Shown one piece after another: positions 17,594 through 26,986 of a stretch of 64,000 bases of DNA. The stretch is from Acuticoccus mangrovi (lineage in GTDB: Bacteria > Pseudomonadota > Alphaproteobacteria > Rhizobiales > Amorphaceae). The position numbers and the translations under genes were made by a program. The notes under the pieces are model-generated. The model saw only the letters and a list, made by a program, of their open reading frames with translations, did no database searches and had not been told where the DNA came from. The DNA is taken from assembly GCF_016411865.1 (NCBI RefSeq), contig NZ_JAEKJA010000012.1, positions 97,166 through 161,165 of the forward strand. The letters are read 5' to 3'. How positions within the stretch are numbered: position 1 is the stretch's first letter; every line of letters begins with the position of its first letter.

Positions 17594-17649
17594 CGGCTTT
17601 GGACGGCCGGCGACCGTCCCGCGCCGCCCTTACCGCGCCCGGACCTTGA

Positions 17650-18765
17650 TTAGACGTAGACCTTCCCGTCCATGATCAGCCGCGCGGTGCGGACGACGCC
17701 GATGAACGGCGCCTTCGCGCCAAGCCGAACCTCGGCCCGGATCACGCCGGATGGATGCCCGAAGCGGACGGTCTCGGCATCGGCGGCGGCCCCGCGCAGA
17801 CGGTGCACCAATGTCCCCGGCGTGCACGCTGCCGCCGCGGTGCAGACGGTTTCGGCCACGCCATACGCCTTGTGCAGGCTCCGGCAGAAGAACTCCCGGC
17901 TGATGAAGTCGACCTCGTCCGCCGAGACGAGCGCTCCCGAGCCATACGCCTTGTAGGCCGCCGGGGAGCCGACCGCCGCGAGAAGCGGGATGTTCTCGCT
18001 CACCGATCCATCCGCCATCACGATGCCGCACATCGTCGCGACGTGGGTCCGAATGGCCTCGACGCGGTCGATCAGATCCGATCGGGGATCGATTTCGGCG
18101 GGGCCGTCCGTCGCGGCGAGGCCGAGCGCCTCCAAGGCGATGAAGGCCATCGGATTGCCGGCGTCGACGATGGACAGCTCGACCTCGCCGACGCCGGGGA
18201 CCGTGACCCGATCGACGGGTCGCCCGGTGGGCAGAAGCGATCCGGTGCTCGACCCGACCGTCGCACCGAAATCGAGGAGGATCGGCGCGCCGGTCCCCGG
18301 AACGCCGGCGACGGTGGCCTCTCCCGCCTCCGCCGCTCGGCCGTCCGCGCAGGCCACCCGAGCCTCGACGCAGCGGCCGGTATTGGTCAGATGGACGCGA
18401 ACATTGACCGCCGCGCCCCGCGCCGCGACGTAGCCGGCGTTCACCGCGTAGGCGGCGACAGCGGCCAGAACGTTGCCGCAATTGCCGGTGTAGTCGACGT
18501 AGCCGACCTCGATGCCGACCTGGGCGAACGTATAGTCGATGTCCGCCTCCGGGACGGTCGGTGGCCCGACGATGGCGAGCTTGCTCGTGAGCGGGTCCGC
18601 CCCGCCGAGGCCGTCGATCTGCCGTCGGTCCGGGCTTCCGAAGACCTTCAGGATGATGCCGTCACGGGCCGGCCCCGGCGGCGGCAGTTCGCTTTCGGAG
18701 AGGATCACGGCCTTGCTCGAGCCGCCCCGCATCAGGGTGCAGGAGAGTGACTGGGTCATGGACAT
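17650..18765 (-). CDS. prpF: PrpF-like isomerase
   Basis: A 371-residue protein of the PrpF/4-oxalomesaconate tautomerase/methylitaconate isomerase family, which moves a double bond in methylaconitate-like acids through a diaminopimelate-epimerase-type fold. Family marks: CTLMRGGSSKAVIL at the N-terminus, IDGLGGADPLTSKLAIV, DYTGNCGNVLAAVAAYAV near residue 95 with the conserved Cys, and DAGNPMAFI in the middle. Start ATG 18765, with ATG 18759 also possible. It follows leuC by 7 bases. Together with LeuC and PrpD proteins this recalls the acnD-prpF version of propionate breakdown, though the acid here may differ. Confidence 0.85.
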   Translation of the reverse strand: MSMTQSLSCTLMRGGSSKAVILSESELPPPGPARDGIILKVFGSPDRRQIDGLGGADPLTSKLAIVGPPTVPEADIDYTFAQVGIEVGYVDYTGNCGNVLAAVAAYAVNAGYVAARGAAVNVRVHLTNTGRCVEARVACADGRAAEAGEATVAGVPGTGAPILLDFGATVGSSTGSLLPTGRPVDRVTVPGVGEVELSIVDAGNPMAFIALEALGLAATDGPAEIDPRSDLIDRVEAIRTHVATMCGIVMADGSVSENIPLLAAVGSPAAYKAYGSGALVSADEVDFISREFFCRSLHKAYGVAETVCTAAAACTPGTLVHRLRGAAADAETVRFGHPSGVIRAEVRLGAKAPFIGVVRTARLIMDGKVYV

Positions 18766-18772
18766 CTTCCCC

Positions 18773-20182
18773 TCAGCGATCGTAGTCGCGCACGTCGACG
18801 AGGTGTCCGGCGACGGCCGCGGCCGCGGCCATCGCCGGGCTCATCAGGTGCGTGCGGGCGCGCCGCCCCTGGCGCCCCTCGAAGTTGCGGTTGGACGTCG
18901 AGGCGCACCGCTCGCCCGGCGCCAGACTGTCGGCGTTCATGCCGAGGCACATGGAACAGCCCGCCTCGCGCCACTCGAACCCGGCCTCTTTGAAGATCTT
19001 GTCGAGCCCCTCGCGTTCGGCCATCGCCTTCACGAGACCGGACCCCGGCACCGCGAGGCCCTGCACGTGGCCGCTGATGCGCCGGCCCGCCAAAATCTCC
19101 GCCGCCGCGCGCAGATCCTCGATCCGCGAATTCGTGCACGAGCCGATGAACACCTTGTCGATCGGAATGTCCTGGAGCGGCGTTCCGGGCGTCAGACCCA
19201 TGTAGGACAGCGAGCGCTCCATCGCGGCGCGCCGGGACGGGCTCTGAAGCGCCGTCGGATCGGGCACGCAGTCGGTGATGGCGAGCACATCCTGCGGGGA
19301 GGTGCCCCAGGTCACGTGCGGTTCGATCTCGTTCGCATCGAAGAGGACGGCGTTGTCGTACGTCGCGTCGTCGTCCGTCGCGAGCGTCTGCCAATAGTCG
19401 AGCGCGCGGTTCCACATCTCACCGCGCGGCGCCATCGGGCGGCCTTCGAGGTAAGCATAGGTTTTCTCGTCCGGGGCGATCAGGCCGGCCCGCGCTCCGG
19501 CCTCGATCGACATGTTGCAGACGGTCATCCGCGCTTCCATGCTGAGCGCGCGGATCGCCGAGCCGGTGTACTCCACCACGTGCCCCGTCGCCCCGGAGGT
19601 CCCGAGCCGGCCGATGACGTAGAGAATGAGGTCCTTCGCGCTGACGTGTCGCGGCAGCGTGCCGACCACCTCCACCTTCATCCGTTTCAACGCCTTCTGG
19701 ATCAGCGTCTGGGTCGCGAGCACGTGCTCGACCTCGGAAGTGCCGATGCCGAACGCCAGCGCGCCGAACGCCCCATGCGTCGCGGTGTGGCTGTCACCGC
19801 ACACGATCGTCATCCCGGGGAGGGTGATCCCCTGCTCCGGCCCGATCACGTGGACGATGCCCTGGCGCACGTCGTTGAGGCCGAAGAACGGAATGCCGTA
19901 CTCGGCGCAGTTGGCTTCCAGCAGCTCCACCTGGATGCGGCTTTCGGGATCCTCGATCGGCCCGGTCCGCGGGGTCGTGGGCACGTTGTGGTCGGCGACC
20001 GCGAAGGTCGCGCTCGGTCGGTGCACCCCGCGGCCGGTGAGCTTCAGGCCTTCGAAGGCCTGCGGGCTCGTCACCTCGTGCACGAGATGGCGGTCGATAT
20101 AGAGCCAGCAGCACCCGTTCTCGTCGCGGGTCACCAGATGGTCGTCCCATATCTTCTCGATAATCGTGCGGCCTGTCGCCAT
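18773..20182 (-). CDS. leuC: 3-isopropylmalate dehydratase large-subunit-like protein (aconitase superfamily)
   Basis: A 469-residue protein closely following Leu[21 protein letters not shown] near residue 130 with the first cluster Cys, [16 protein letters not shown] near 345 and [20 protein letters not shown] near 405 supply the three Cys of the [4Fe-4S] cluster; [10 protein letters not shown] follows. LeuC normally needs LeuD, but no small subunit is encoded anywhere in the window, and the next gene is a PrpF-like isomerase. It may act on a catabolic hydroxy-di/tricarboxylate or borrow a LeuD from elsewhere. ATG 20182; GTG 20185 directly before it is also possible. Confidence 0.88.
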   Translation of the reverse strand: MATGRTIIEKIWDDHLVTRDENGCCWLYIDRHLVHEVTSPQAFEGLKLTGRGVHRPSATFAVADHNVPTTPRTGPIEDPESRIQVELLEANCAEYGIPFFGLNDVRQGIVHVIGPEQGITLPGMTIVCGDSHTATHGAFGALAFGIGTSEVEHVLATQTLIQKALKRMKVEVVGTLPRHVSAKDLILYVIGRLGTSGATGHVVEYTGSAIRALSMEARMTVCNMSIEAGARAGLIAPDEKTYAYLEGRPMAPRGEMWNRALDYWQTLATDDDATYDNAVLFDANEIEPHVTWGTSPQDVLAITDCVPDPTALQSPSRRAAMERSLSYMGLTPGTPLQDIPIDKVFIGSCTNSRIEDLRAAAEILAGRRISGHVQGLAVPGSGLVKAMAEREGLDKIFKEAGFEWREAGCSMCLGMNADSLAPGERCASTSNRNFEGRQGRRARTHLMSPAMAAAAAVAGHLVDVRDYDR

Positions 20183-20359
20183 CACGCGCCTTTCTGCCTA
20201 CTGCTGGGGCCTGTCCGACGAGCGCTCGCTCGTTCGACCGCCTCTGATCCGTTGTTCTCGTGCCCGGTCCGGGCGGCACACGGCCGATGCGTCGCCAAAG
20301 CGGGCTCGAGAGAAGCGAAGTGTCGCGTGCAGCCGTCCGGCTTCCGTCGACCCGCATGA

Positions 20360-20410
20360 GACGAGCGAGCGCCCCGCCGTCCGGCCGGAATGGCGGGGCG
20401 TCGGCTCGTC
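20360..20410 (-). terminator. Two-part hairpin between MmgE/PrpD gene and leuC
   Basis: Outer arms GACGAGC/GCTCGTC and inner arms CGCCCCGCC/GGCGGGGCG, separated by a three-base mismatch on each side, stand 4 bases beyond the stop of the MmgE/PrpD gene. It occupies the 232-base gap before leuC. This suggests that leuC-prpF may be a separate transcript or attenuated from the upstream operon. There is no T-run. Confidence 0.45.
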
Positions 20411-20414
20411 GGAG

Positions 20415-21833
20415 CTAGACCGTCGTCAGCCCGAAGAGCGCCCCCGGCTGGTCCTGATTTTCGAGGTCGAAGACGAACGCGATGATGTCGTCGATGCGAT
20501 CGGGGGAGAGGAGGCCGTCGCCGCACTCGATGAACTTGTCGCGCAGCATGGCGTCGCTCATCCGATTGGTCGGCTCGCCCACCAGCTCCTCACGGTTGAC
20601 CCGCCGCCGGAAGGACCGGCCGTCCTTCAGACGGATCTCGGTTTCGCCGGTCGGGATCGTCAGATCGAATTCGGGCTCGTACTCCAGCTGCACCTTGTCG
20701 ATCATCGCGCGCACGACATCGCTGGTGTAGTTGTCCTCGTTGTAGATACCCGCCGAGATCTTTCCCTCGAGCGCGGCCATCGCGGTCAGGAAGTACGTGC
20801 TGTGGTCGGCGGTCTCCTTGTTGCGCGGGTATTTCTTCACGGGATCGCCGGTGTGGATCAGGGTCCGCTTGTTGGTGCGCACGATCACCGTGTCGATATC
20901 GTCCGGCGCGATCCCGTGTTCCGTCACGAGCTGGCATGTCGCCGTCAGGTGGCCATGGTTGGTGGCCTCCGCCGGCAGGCTCTTGATCACGGTGTGAAGG
21001 ATCCAGGAGCAGCCCGGCCCACAGCTCCCGTCGCCGTTCCCCCAGGAGAACATCTCGTCGCCGCCGAGAACCGCCTGGGCGAAGCCTTTGGGGCCTTCGA
21101 TGATCCGCAGCGGGCCCGTCAGCCCGCGCCGCGCCAGCTCGACCGCCTGGTAACCCCGCTCCGAGATCATGCCGTCGGCAAGGTTCTTGGTCATCGTGTA
21201 CTCTTCGCCGTCGGCATCGAGGATATCGAGCCCGACGGTGAGGCTGCCGGCAACCCCCATGGCGTTCGCAATCTGCGGTCCCGACGCGCCAAGAAGACGC
21301 CCCGCCATGGCGACGCTGCCGTAGACGAGGGTCGAGCCATGGTGGAACTTGCGCGCCTCGAGCGACACCCGGAAGCCCGACAGGAGACGCCCGACGACCT
21401 CGTAGCCGACGGCGATCGCCTCGATGATGTCCCGCCCCGACGCGCCGACCTTCTCGCCGAGGCACAACGCGACCGGGAGCGCGCCGCTCGGGTGCGCCGC
21501 CACGAGATCGTTGACGCCGATGGGGATCGGAAGGTCGTCGTTGTAATCGAGGTAACGGACCATCGCCTGGTTGGCGATGATGGCCGCCGACATGCCGACC
21601 TTGTGGCCGGAGCCGATCAGCGTCGCCTCGCCGGCGCCGCCCTGCGCCTGCGCCCAGTCGGTGACGATCCCACCGGTCGGGCTGCGATACCCGCCGATGC
21701 CGCAGGCGAGCGCATCGACGATCAGCCGCTTCGTCAGGGCAAGCGCTTCGGCTGAAAGATCCCCCTTCGGGAGCCCGGCGGCAAAATCTCCGAGCTGCTC
21801 GGAGACGGACGAACCGATATGCGCCTGCATCAT
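20415..21833 (-). CDS. MmgE/PrpD family protein (copy 1)
   Basis: A 472-residue MmgE/PrpD protein, the family of 2-methylcitrate dehydratase and cis-aconitate decarboxylase, which work without an iron-sulfur cluster on tricarboxylate-like acids. Recognisable parts are RLIVDALACGIGGY, MVRYLDYNDDL (family pattern H/R-x-L-D-x-x-D), AAHPSGALPVALCLGE, and KFHHGSTLVYGSVAMAGRLLG. It is the most divergent of the four family members here. Two adjacent ATGs (21833, 21830); GAGG nine bases upstream favours 21833. It sits 133 bases after hyuB. Confidence 0.85.
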   Translation of the reverse strand: MMQAHIGSSVSEQLGDFAAGLPKGDLSAEALALTKRLIVDALACGIGGYRSPTGGIVTDWAQAQGGAGEATLIGSGHKVGMSAAIIANQAMVRYLDYNDDLPIPIGVNDLVAAHPSGALPVALCLGEKVGASGRDIIEAIAVGYEVVGRLLSGFRVSLEARKFHHGSTLVYGSVAMAGRLLGASGPQIANAMGVAGSLTVGLDILDADGEEYTMTKNLADGMISERGYQAVELARRGLTGPLRIIEGPKGFAQAVLGGDEMFSWGNGDGSCGPGCSWILHTVIKSLPAEATNHGHLTATCQLVTEHGIAPDDIDTVIVRTNKRTLIHTGDPVKKYPRNKETADHSTYFLTAMAALEGKISAGIYNEDNYTSDVVRAMIDKVQLEYEPEFDLTIPTGETEIRLKDGRSFRRRVNREELVGEPTNRMSDAMLRDKFIECGDGLLSPDRIDDIIAFVFDLENQDQPGALFGLTTV

Positions 21834-21966
21834 AATCAGTGACCTCGGTGGTGGGGCAGACCTTCGGGCGCCGCTATCGGCGCGAACTGCCATCGATGGG
21901 GTGTTTCAGAAGACGGTCCGGCCGTGCCGGCGAGGCCGCCGGCGCGGGGAACTGGGCCGCACCGGC

Positions 21967-23985
21967 TCATCCGGGCCGCGCGCCGGGGAGTGGGCGGATC
22001 CGCGAGGTGCCGCCGACGTCGAGGGCGAGGATCGCGCGGGCGATCGTCCCGAGGGGCACTTCGTCGTCGGCGACGTCGTCCGTCGCCTCGAGCCATGCCC
22101 GCAGCGGCGCCCCGGTGTCGCTGACGATCTCCACGAGCGCCCCGCTGCCGCCGAGCGCATCGGTGGTGGCCGGTGAGAGACGCAGGATCCGCCGACCATC
22201 GCGGAAGGTGTCTTCGCCGCCGGCAACGACGAGACCCCGGTCTCCTGTCGCCCCGGCGGCCCGCGCTTCCGCCGTCGCCGCAGCGTCGAGCACGCCGTCG
22301 CGCACGATGACGCCGTAGCGCTCCGCCGCACGCGCTTCGGTGATGATGCCCTCGTGGAGGTCGGCGAGAACCTTGTCGACGGGGCGCTCCAGGGGCGAGC
22401 CGTAGCCACCGCCGCCGCCGGACTGCAGCACCGCGATGTCGCCCTTCACCATCGGAAAGCCGGAGATCTTGCCCGGAATGGGAGACGGGGAGATCACCTC
22501 CTCGCCGCGCACGACGTAGAAGTTGTTTGGCGCGGCGGCATAGCCGGCACACACGCCGTACGGCGGCAGAATGTTGCGGTCCGAGAGCTCGGAGAACTTG
22601 CCCTCGTCGGCGAGAAGGCGGACCTCGCGATGCATGCCGAGGCCGCCGCGATAGGTGCCGTCGCCGCACGAATCCGGTCGAAGCGTGCACGCTTCCACCA
22701 ACAGAGCGTGTTCGATCTCCACGGACTCCACGGGTTGGATCGAGGCGAAGTCGCCCTCGTCGTAGGCCCGCAGGGTGTGGTGGCCGTCGTGACCGTTGTA
22801 GCCGCCGGTGCCGCCGGCCGGATATTCGTAGAAGATCGTCTGCCGGTCGCGCGCGCGGTTGTAGGAGCCGATGTAGGTGTGGTTCGACGCACCCTTGATG
22901 TCGCCGGACACGTAGCGGGGCACGGCGCGCGCCAGAGCCCCCATCACCACCGATTCGACACGGCGCCGAATCTCGGTGTAGCCGCCGGTCGCGCCGGGCG
23001 GCTTCACGTTGACGATGGACCCTTCGGGCGCCGCCACGGTGATCGGCACGAACGCGCCGTGGTTGATCGGCCCTTCGGGGTCGAGCAGAGCCTTGAGGGC
23101 GACGAAGCTGCCCATCGCGGCGACCGCGAGGCTGCCGTTGGTCGGCCCGGCCAGCTGAGGGGACGAGCCGGCGAAGTCGATCGACAGCGTGTCGCCGTCG
23201 ACGGTGATGGCAACGCGCAACAGGACCGGATTGCCGGTCCGCAGATCGGCATCCATGTAGTCTTCGTAGTAGTAGGTGCCGGGCGTGATGGCGGTGATGG
23301 CCGAGCGCATGCGCCGCTCCGCCCGATCGATGAGCCCGCGCATGACGGCGGTCACGGCCGGGAAGGTAAACCGCGACACGAGCTGATCGAGGCGGGTCGC
23401 CGCCGTGTTGCAGCACGACAGCATGGCGAAGAAGTCGCCTTCCCGCTCGTCCGGCACGCGGACGTTGGAGAAGATGAGCCGCAGCAGCGCATCCACCGGT
23501 TTGCCGCGCTCGTGCACCTTCACGAAGGGAATTCGCAGCCCTTCCTGGTGGAACTCCGTCGCCTCGCCGGAGATGCTGCCCGGCGTCATGCCGCCGACGT
23601 CACCCCAGTGGGCGCGGGTGCAGATGAAGCCGAGGAGATCGTCGCCGCAAAAATGCGGGACGATCATCGCCACGTCGTTCATGTGCGTGCCGGACGTATA
23701 GGGATCGTTGACGAGGATCACGTCGCCCGGGTGGAGATCGCCGCCGAAGAAGGCCCGCGCCTCGCGCACCTGCCACGGCAGCGGCAGGATGTGCGCCGGA
23801 CTGTCCTCCGACTGCGCGACGAGGTTGCCCGAGGCGTCGAGCAGCGCGCAGGAGAAGTCGTGCCCCTCATAGATGATCGACGAGTGGGCGGTGCGGATCA
23901 TCGTCACCCGCATCTCGCGCACGGTGGAGACGAAATATTCCTGGATGATCTCGAGCGTAACGAGATCGATGTCGCTGTCCGTCAC
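21967..23985 (-). CDS. hyuB: Hydantoinase B/oxoprolinase family protein, HyuB type (second copy)
   Basis: A 672-residue HyuB protein, about 115 residues longer than the copy at 10556. Conserved segments: MRVTMIRTAHSSIIYEGHDFS, VILVNDPYTSGTHMND near residue 105, RAHWGDVGGMTPGS, GGTGGYNGHDGHH, GDGTYRGGLGM and SGGGGGYGSPLERP. The extra length follows this last motif (about 100 residues ending in LDVGGTSRIRPLP). GTG 23985 gives a four-base GTGA overlap with the hyuA stop, a strong sign of coupled translation; longer starts overlap hyuA. Confidence 0.92.
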   Translation of the reverse strand: MTDSDIDLVTLEIIQEYFVSTVREMRVTMIRTAHSSIIYEGHDFSCALLDASGNLVAQSEDSPAHILPLPWQVREARAFFGGDLHPGDVILVNDPYTSGTHMNDVAMIVPHFCGDDLLGFICTRAHWGDVGGMTPGSISGEATEFHQEGLRIPFVKVHERGKPVDALLRLIFSNVRVPDEREGDFFAMLSCCNTAATRLDQLVSRFTFPAVTAVMRGLIDRAERRMRSAITAITPGTYYYEDYMDADLRTGNPVLLRVAITVDGDTLSIDFAGSSPQLAGPTNGSLAVAAMGSFVALKALLDPEGPINHGAFVPITVAAPEGSIVNVKPPGATGGYTEIRRRVESVVMGALARAVPRYVSGDIKGASNHTYIGSYNRARDRQTIFYEYPAGGTGGYNGHDGHHTLRAYDEGDFASIQPVESVEIEHALLVEACTLRPDSCGDGTYRGGLGMHREVRLLADEGKFSELSDRNILPPYGVCAGYAAAPNNFYVVRGEEVISPSPIPGKISGFPMVKGDIAVLQSGGGGGYGSPLERPVDKVLADLHEGIITEARAAERYGVIVRDGVLDAAATAEARAAGATGDRGLVVAGGEDTFRDGRRILRLSPATTDALGGSGALVEIVSDTGAPLRAWLEATDDVADDEVPLGTIARAILALDVGGTSRIRPLPGARPG

Positions 23986-25997
23986 CGCCGACGCTCCATT
24001 CTGATGTTGCCGTGTTTGCAGAGTCCGGCGGTCCAGCCGGGCGGCACGTAGGTCGTGCAGCTGAACTCCTCGATGACCGCGGGGCCCTCGACGACGCAGC
24101 CCGGCGAAAGGTCGTCGCGATCGTAGACCGCGCTCTCGCTCCACTGGCCGCGCCAGTAGGTCGGGCGCGAGCCGCTCGGCTCCGGCATCACACCGGCATC
24201 GAGCGTGTCGATCCGCGGCTGCGTGACCTTTCCTTGCACCACGACCCGCACGGTGACCACTTCGATCGGCTTGTCGCTCCGCACGAAGCCGTAGCGGGTG
24301 CGGTAGAGCGTCTCGAAGCGCTGGCGCATGGTCTCTTCGGTGTCGCCCGCGGTGACGGGAACGCCGATCTCGAAGGCCTGGCCGCGATAGCGCAACTCGA
24401 TGTGGGTTTCGGCGGAGACGGCGTCGCTCTCGAACCCGTCGGCCATGAGCTGCTCGCGCCCGCGTTCGACCAGCTCCGCGGCGGTGTCCACGAGCTGGGC
24501 GAAGCCGGCGGCGGTGAAGGTGCCAATGGCGGTCGCCGCATAGTCGTAACGCAGGTTCGCCCCGGTGAGGCCGAAGGCGGACAGGTTGCCCGCGTAGGGC
24601 GGCACCAGGATCTCGTCGATGCCCAGCTCCTCGGCGATTTCCGCGCTGTGCAGCGGGCCGGCCCCGCCGAGGGGCAGCAGCGTGAAGAGGCGCGGATCGT
24701 GGCCCCGCTCGACCGAGATCTCGCGAATGGCGCTGACCATCCGGGCGACGGCGAGCCGCACCACGCCCTCGGTGAGGAGATCGGCGTCGCCATAGCCGGT
24801 GGCGGCGACGAGGCGATCGCGGGCCGCCTCCGCGGCACTCCGATCGATCGTCATGCGACCGCCGAGAAGCGTCGCCTCGCCGAGCCGGCCGAGGAGCAGA
24901 TCAGCGTCCGTCACGGTCAGCTCGGCGCCACCGCGGCCGTAGCAGGCCGGCCCCGGCGTGGCGCCGGCGCTGCGCGGACCCACCCGCAGGCTGTCGTCGA
25001 TGTCGACCCAGGCGATGCTGCCTCCGCCGGCCCCGACGGTGTTGATGTCGAGCTGCGGCACCTTGAGCGGCATGCTCGCGATCATGCTTTCCGAGGCCAT
25101 CATAGGCTTCAGCCCCTGCACCAGAGAGACGTCGGTGCTGGTGCCGCCCATGTCGCAGGTGATGAAGTTCTCGACCCCCGCCTCGCGACACACGAGAAGC
25201 GCGCCGTTCACCCCACCCGCCGGGCCGGAGAGGATCGTGCGGAACGGCTCGGTGCCGGCCTTTTGGGCCGTCATGATGCCGCCGTTCGAGCCCATCACGT
25301 AGAAGCTCTGGTCGCGCTCGCTGACGAACTTTCCAAGCCGCTCGAGGTAGCCTTCCATCTTTGGAAGGACGAAGCCGTTCACGACGGCGCTCGACAGCCG
25401 CTCGTACTCGCGGAATTCGGGAACGATGCTCGACGACGTGATGATCTTCGCGCGATTGAGCTTGCTGCGGAGAAAATTCGCGACGAGCCGCTCGTGGGCG
25501 TCGTTCTTGTACGCGTGAAGCAGGCAGATCACGACGACGTCGGCGTCGATCTCCTGAAGCGCCTGGGCCGCCTGCTCGAGCGTGGCCGGATCGGGTGCCC
25601 GCAGGACGGAGCCGTCCGCCATGATCCGCTCGTCCACCTCGATGCGCTGCGACCGGGGCACGAGCGGCGGTGCCTTGACGAAGCGCGTGTTGAAGAGGCC
25701 AGGGCCGGCACGGCGCGTTCGCCCGATTTCGAGGAGATCGCGGAAGCCCTTCGTCATCACGACCGCGAGCTTCGCCCCCTTGCGCTCCAGCAGTGCGTTG
25801 GTCGCCACGGTGGTGCCGTGCACCACGCGCGAGCCCGGCGCGTCGCACTCGCGGGACTCGCTCAGGATGCGCTCGACGGCCTCCGCCGGGTTGGCCGGGG
25901 TCGACGGTACCTTGGCGATCTGGACGCGGCCGGTCGTCACATCGTGGAGAGCGAGGTCGGTGAAGGTGCCGCCGGTGTCGATCCCTATGATTTTCAT
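23982..25997 (-). CDS. hyuA: Hydantoinase/oxoprolinase family protein, HyuA type (second copy)
   Basis: A 671-residue HyuA protein. ATP-binding motifs GIDTGGTFTDLAL at residues 5-17, HGTTVATNALLERKG near 60, GSNGGIMT, CDMGGTSTDVSLV near 285 and LPLGGAGPLH near 435 are intact. It partners with the overlapping hyuB gene. It differs clearly from the first copy (10486-8375), so the two pairs probably handle different substrates. The epimerase-like gene ends 6 bases upstream. Confidence 0.92.
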   Translation of the reverse strand: MKIIGIDTGGTFTDLALHDVTTGRVQIAKVPSTPANPAEAVERILSESRECDAPGSRVVHGTTVATNALLERKGAKLAVVMTKGFRDLLEIGRTRRAGPGLFNTRFVKAPPLVPRSQRIEVDERIMADGSVLRAPDPATLEQAAQALQEIDADVVVICLLHAYKNDAHERLVANFLRSKLNRAKIITSSSIVPEFREYERLSSAVVNGFVLPKMEGYLERLGKFVSERDQSFYVMGSNGGIMTAQKAGTEPFRTILSGPAGGVNGALLVCREAGVENFITCDMGGTSTDVSLVQGLKPMMASESMIASMPLKVPQLDINTVGAGGGSIAWVDIDDSLRVGPRSAGATPGPACYGRGGAELTVTDADLLLGRLGEATLLGGRMTIDRSAAEAARDRLVAATGYGDADLLTEGVVRLAVARMVSAIREISVERGHDPRLFTLLPLGGAGPLHSAEIAEELGIDEILVPPYAGNLSAFGLTGANLRYDYAATAIGTFTAAGFAQLVDTAAELVERGREQLMADGFESDAVSAETHIELRYRGQAFEIGVPVTAGDTEETMRQRFETLYRTRYGFVRSDKPIEVVTVRVVVQGKVTQPRIDTLDAGVMPEPSGSRPTYWRGQWSESAVYDRDDLSPGCVVEGPAVIEEFSCTTYVPPGWTAGLCKHGNIRMERRR

Positions 25998-26003
25998 GCT
26001 GTT

Positions 26004-26978
26004 CTACCCGAAGTGGGCGCGCGAGGCGGTCAGCCACTTGTCGAAGTGGGCCAGCCCATCGCGCAGATGATAGTGCGGCGTGTAGTCGAGCACCCGGTGC
26101 GCCCGATCGTAGGAGAGCGGCCCGAGCGGCTGCTCGAGGACACCGTTGCGCACGACCATCGGCCCGTCGCCGAGCTCCATCGTGGCATCGGGATAGAGCT
26201 CGCGGATGGCCGCCGCGATCTGCTTCCAGGTCAGCACGACTCCGGTGCCGATATTGTAGGACCGGCCCTCGAGCCGCTCGGGCGCGACATCGAGCGCGGC
26301 GAGCGTGGCCCGGGTGATGTCGAGGATGTAGACGGGCTCCTTGGTTTGGTCCCCGCCGCGAGCCATGTGGAACGGCTTACCGATCTGCGCCGCCTCGAGC
26401 ATGTCCTGGATGACGTTGCCCCTCAGGCCCGCCGGTCGACCGGGCCCGTAGATGTGCGGCATGCGCAGCGAGACGAAGTCGACCCCGAAGGCTGACGCGT
26501 AGACGTTGCCCCACTTCTCGGCGGCGAGCTTGGTCACGCCGTAGGGAGAATCGGGGTCGGTGGGATGGAGCTCGTCCACCGGCTCATACTGGCCCGGCCC
26601 GTAGACACTCTGGGAGCTGATGAGGACGATGCGGCCGAGGTCGAGGGAACGGGCCGCCTCGAGCACGTTGGTGATGCCGAGCAGATTGGTGGTGATGGTT
26701 CGCACCGGATTGTCGATGGACAGACCCGCGCCCACGATCGCCGCGGCGTGCACGACCCGCTTGGCGCCGGAGTGGGTCAACGCCCGCAGCAGCGCGAAGG
26801 AGTCGAGGATGTCGCCGAAGTAGAACGGCGCCGCCGCGATCGGATCGGAGTCGGAGATGGCCGTCGGGGGTCGCTGGTCGAAGAGCGCGACGGGTACGCC
26901 TTGGTCGAGCAGGGCTCTCGCGACGGAGGCTCCGATAAAGCCCCCGCCACCCGTCACGAGGACGGTGTCATGTGTCAT
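26004..26978 (-). CDS. NAD-dependent epimerase/dehydratase (extended SDR)
   Basis: A 324-residue extended short-chain dehydrogenase. NAD site VTGGGGFIGASVARAL at the N-terminus, catalytic Ser in LISSQSVYGPG, and Tyr/Lys in SPYGVTKLAAEKW. The AASIVGA-type segment VVHAAAIVGAGLS and MPHIYGPGRP are typical of sugar-nucleotide or sugar-acid enzymes such as uronate dehydrogenases and UDP-glucose epimerases. In this catabolic context it may oxidise or isomerise a sugar acid, but no substrate can be assigned. ATG 26978 begins just before the NAD motif and lies 8 bases after the binding-protein stop. Confidence 0.85.
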   Translation of the reverse strand: MTHDTVLVTGGGGFIGASVARALLDQGVPVALFDQRPPTAISDSDPIAAAPFYFGDILDSFALLRALTHSGAKRVVHAAAIVGAGLSIDNPVRTITTNLLGITNVLEAARSLDLGRIVLISSQSVYGPGQYEPVDELHPTDPDSPYGVTKLAAEKWGNVYASAFGVDFVSLRMPHIYGPGRPAGLRGNVIQDMLEAAQIGKPFHMARGGDQTKEPVYILDITRATLAALDVAPERLEGRSYNIGTGVVLTWKQIAAAIRELYPDATMELGDGPMVVRNGVLEQPLGPLSYDRAHRVLDYTPHYHLRDGLAHFDKWLTASRAHFG

Positions 26979-26986
26979 CGGATCTC

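Noticed and set aside
20215..20235. CGAGCGCTCG palindrome upstream of leuC as an operator
   Set aside because: Short CG-only palindromes are common by chance in such GC-rich sequence and nothing else supports it.
18766..20414. A leuD gene beside leuC
   Set aside because: No frame around leuC resembles the small subunit; the neighbours are PrpF-like and MmgE/PrpD.
24012..26495. An 827-codon open frame antisense to hyuA and the epimerase gene
   Set aside because: Antisense by-product; the opposite strand carries intact catalytic motifs with coupled starts and stops.
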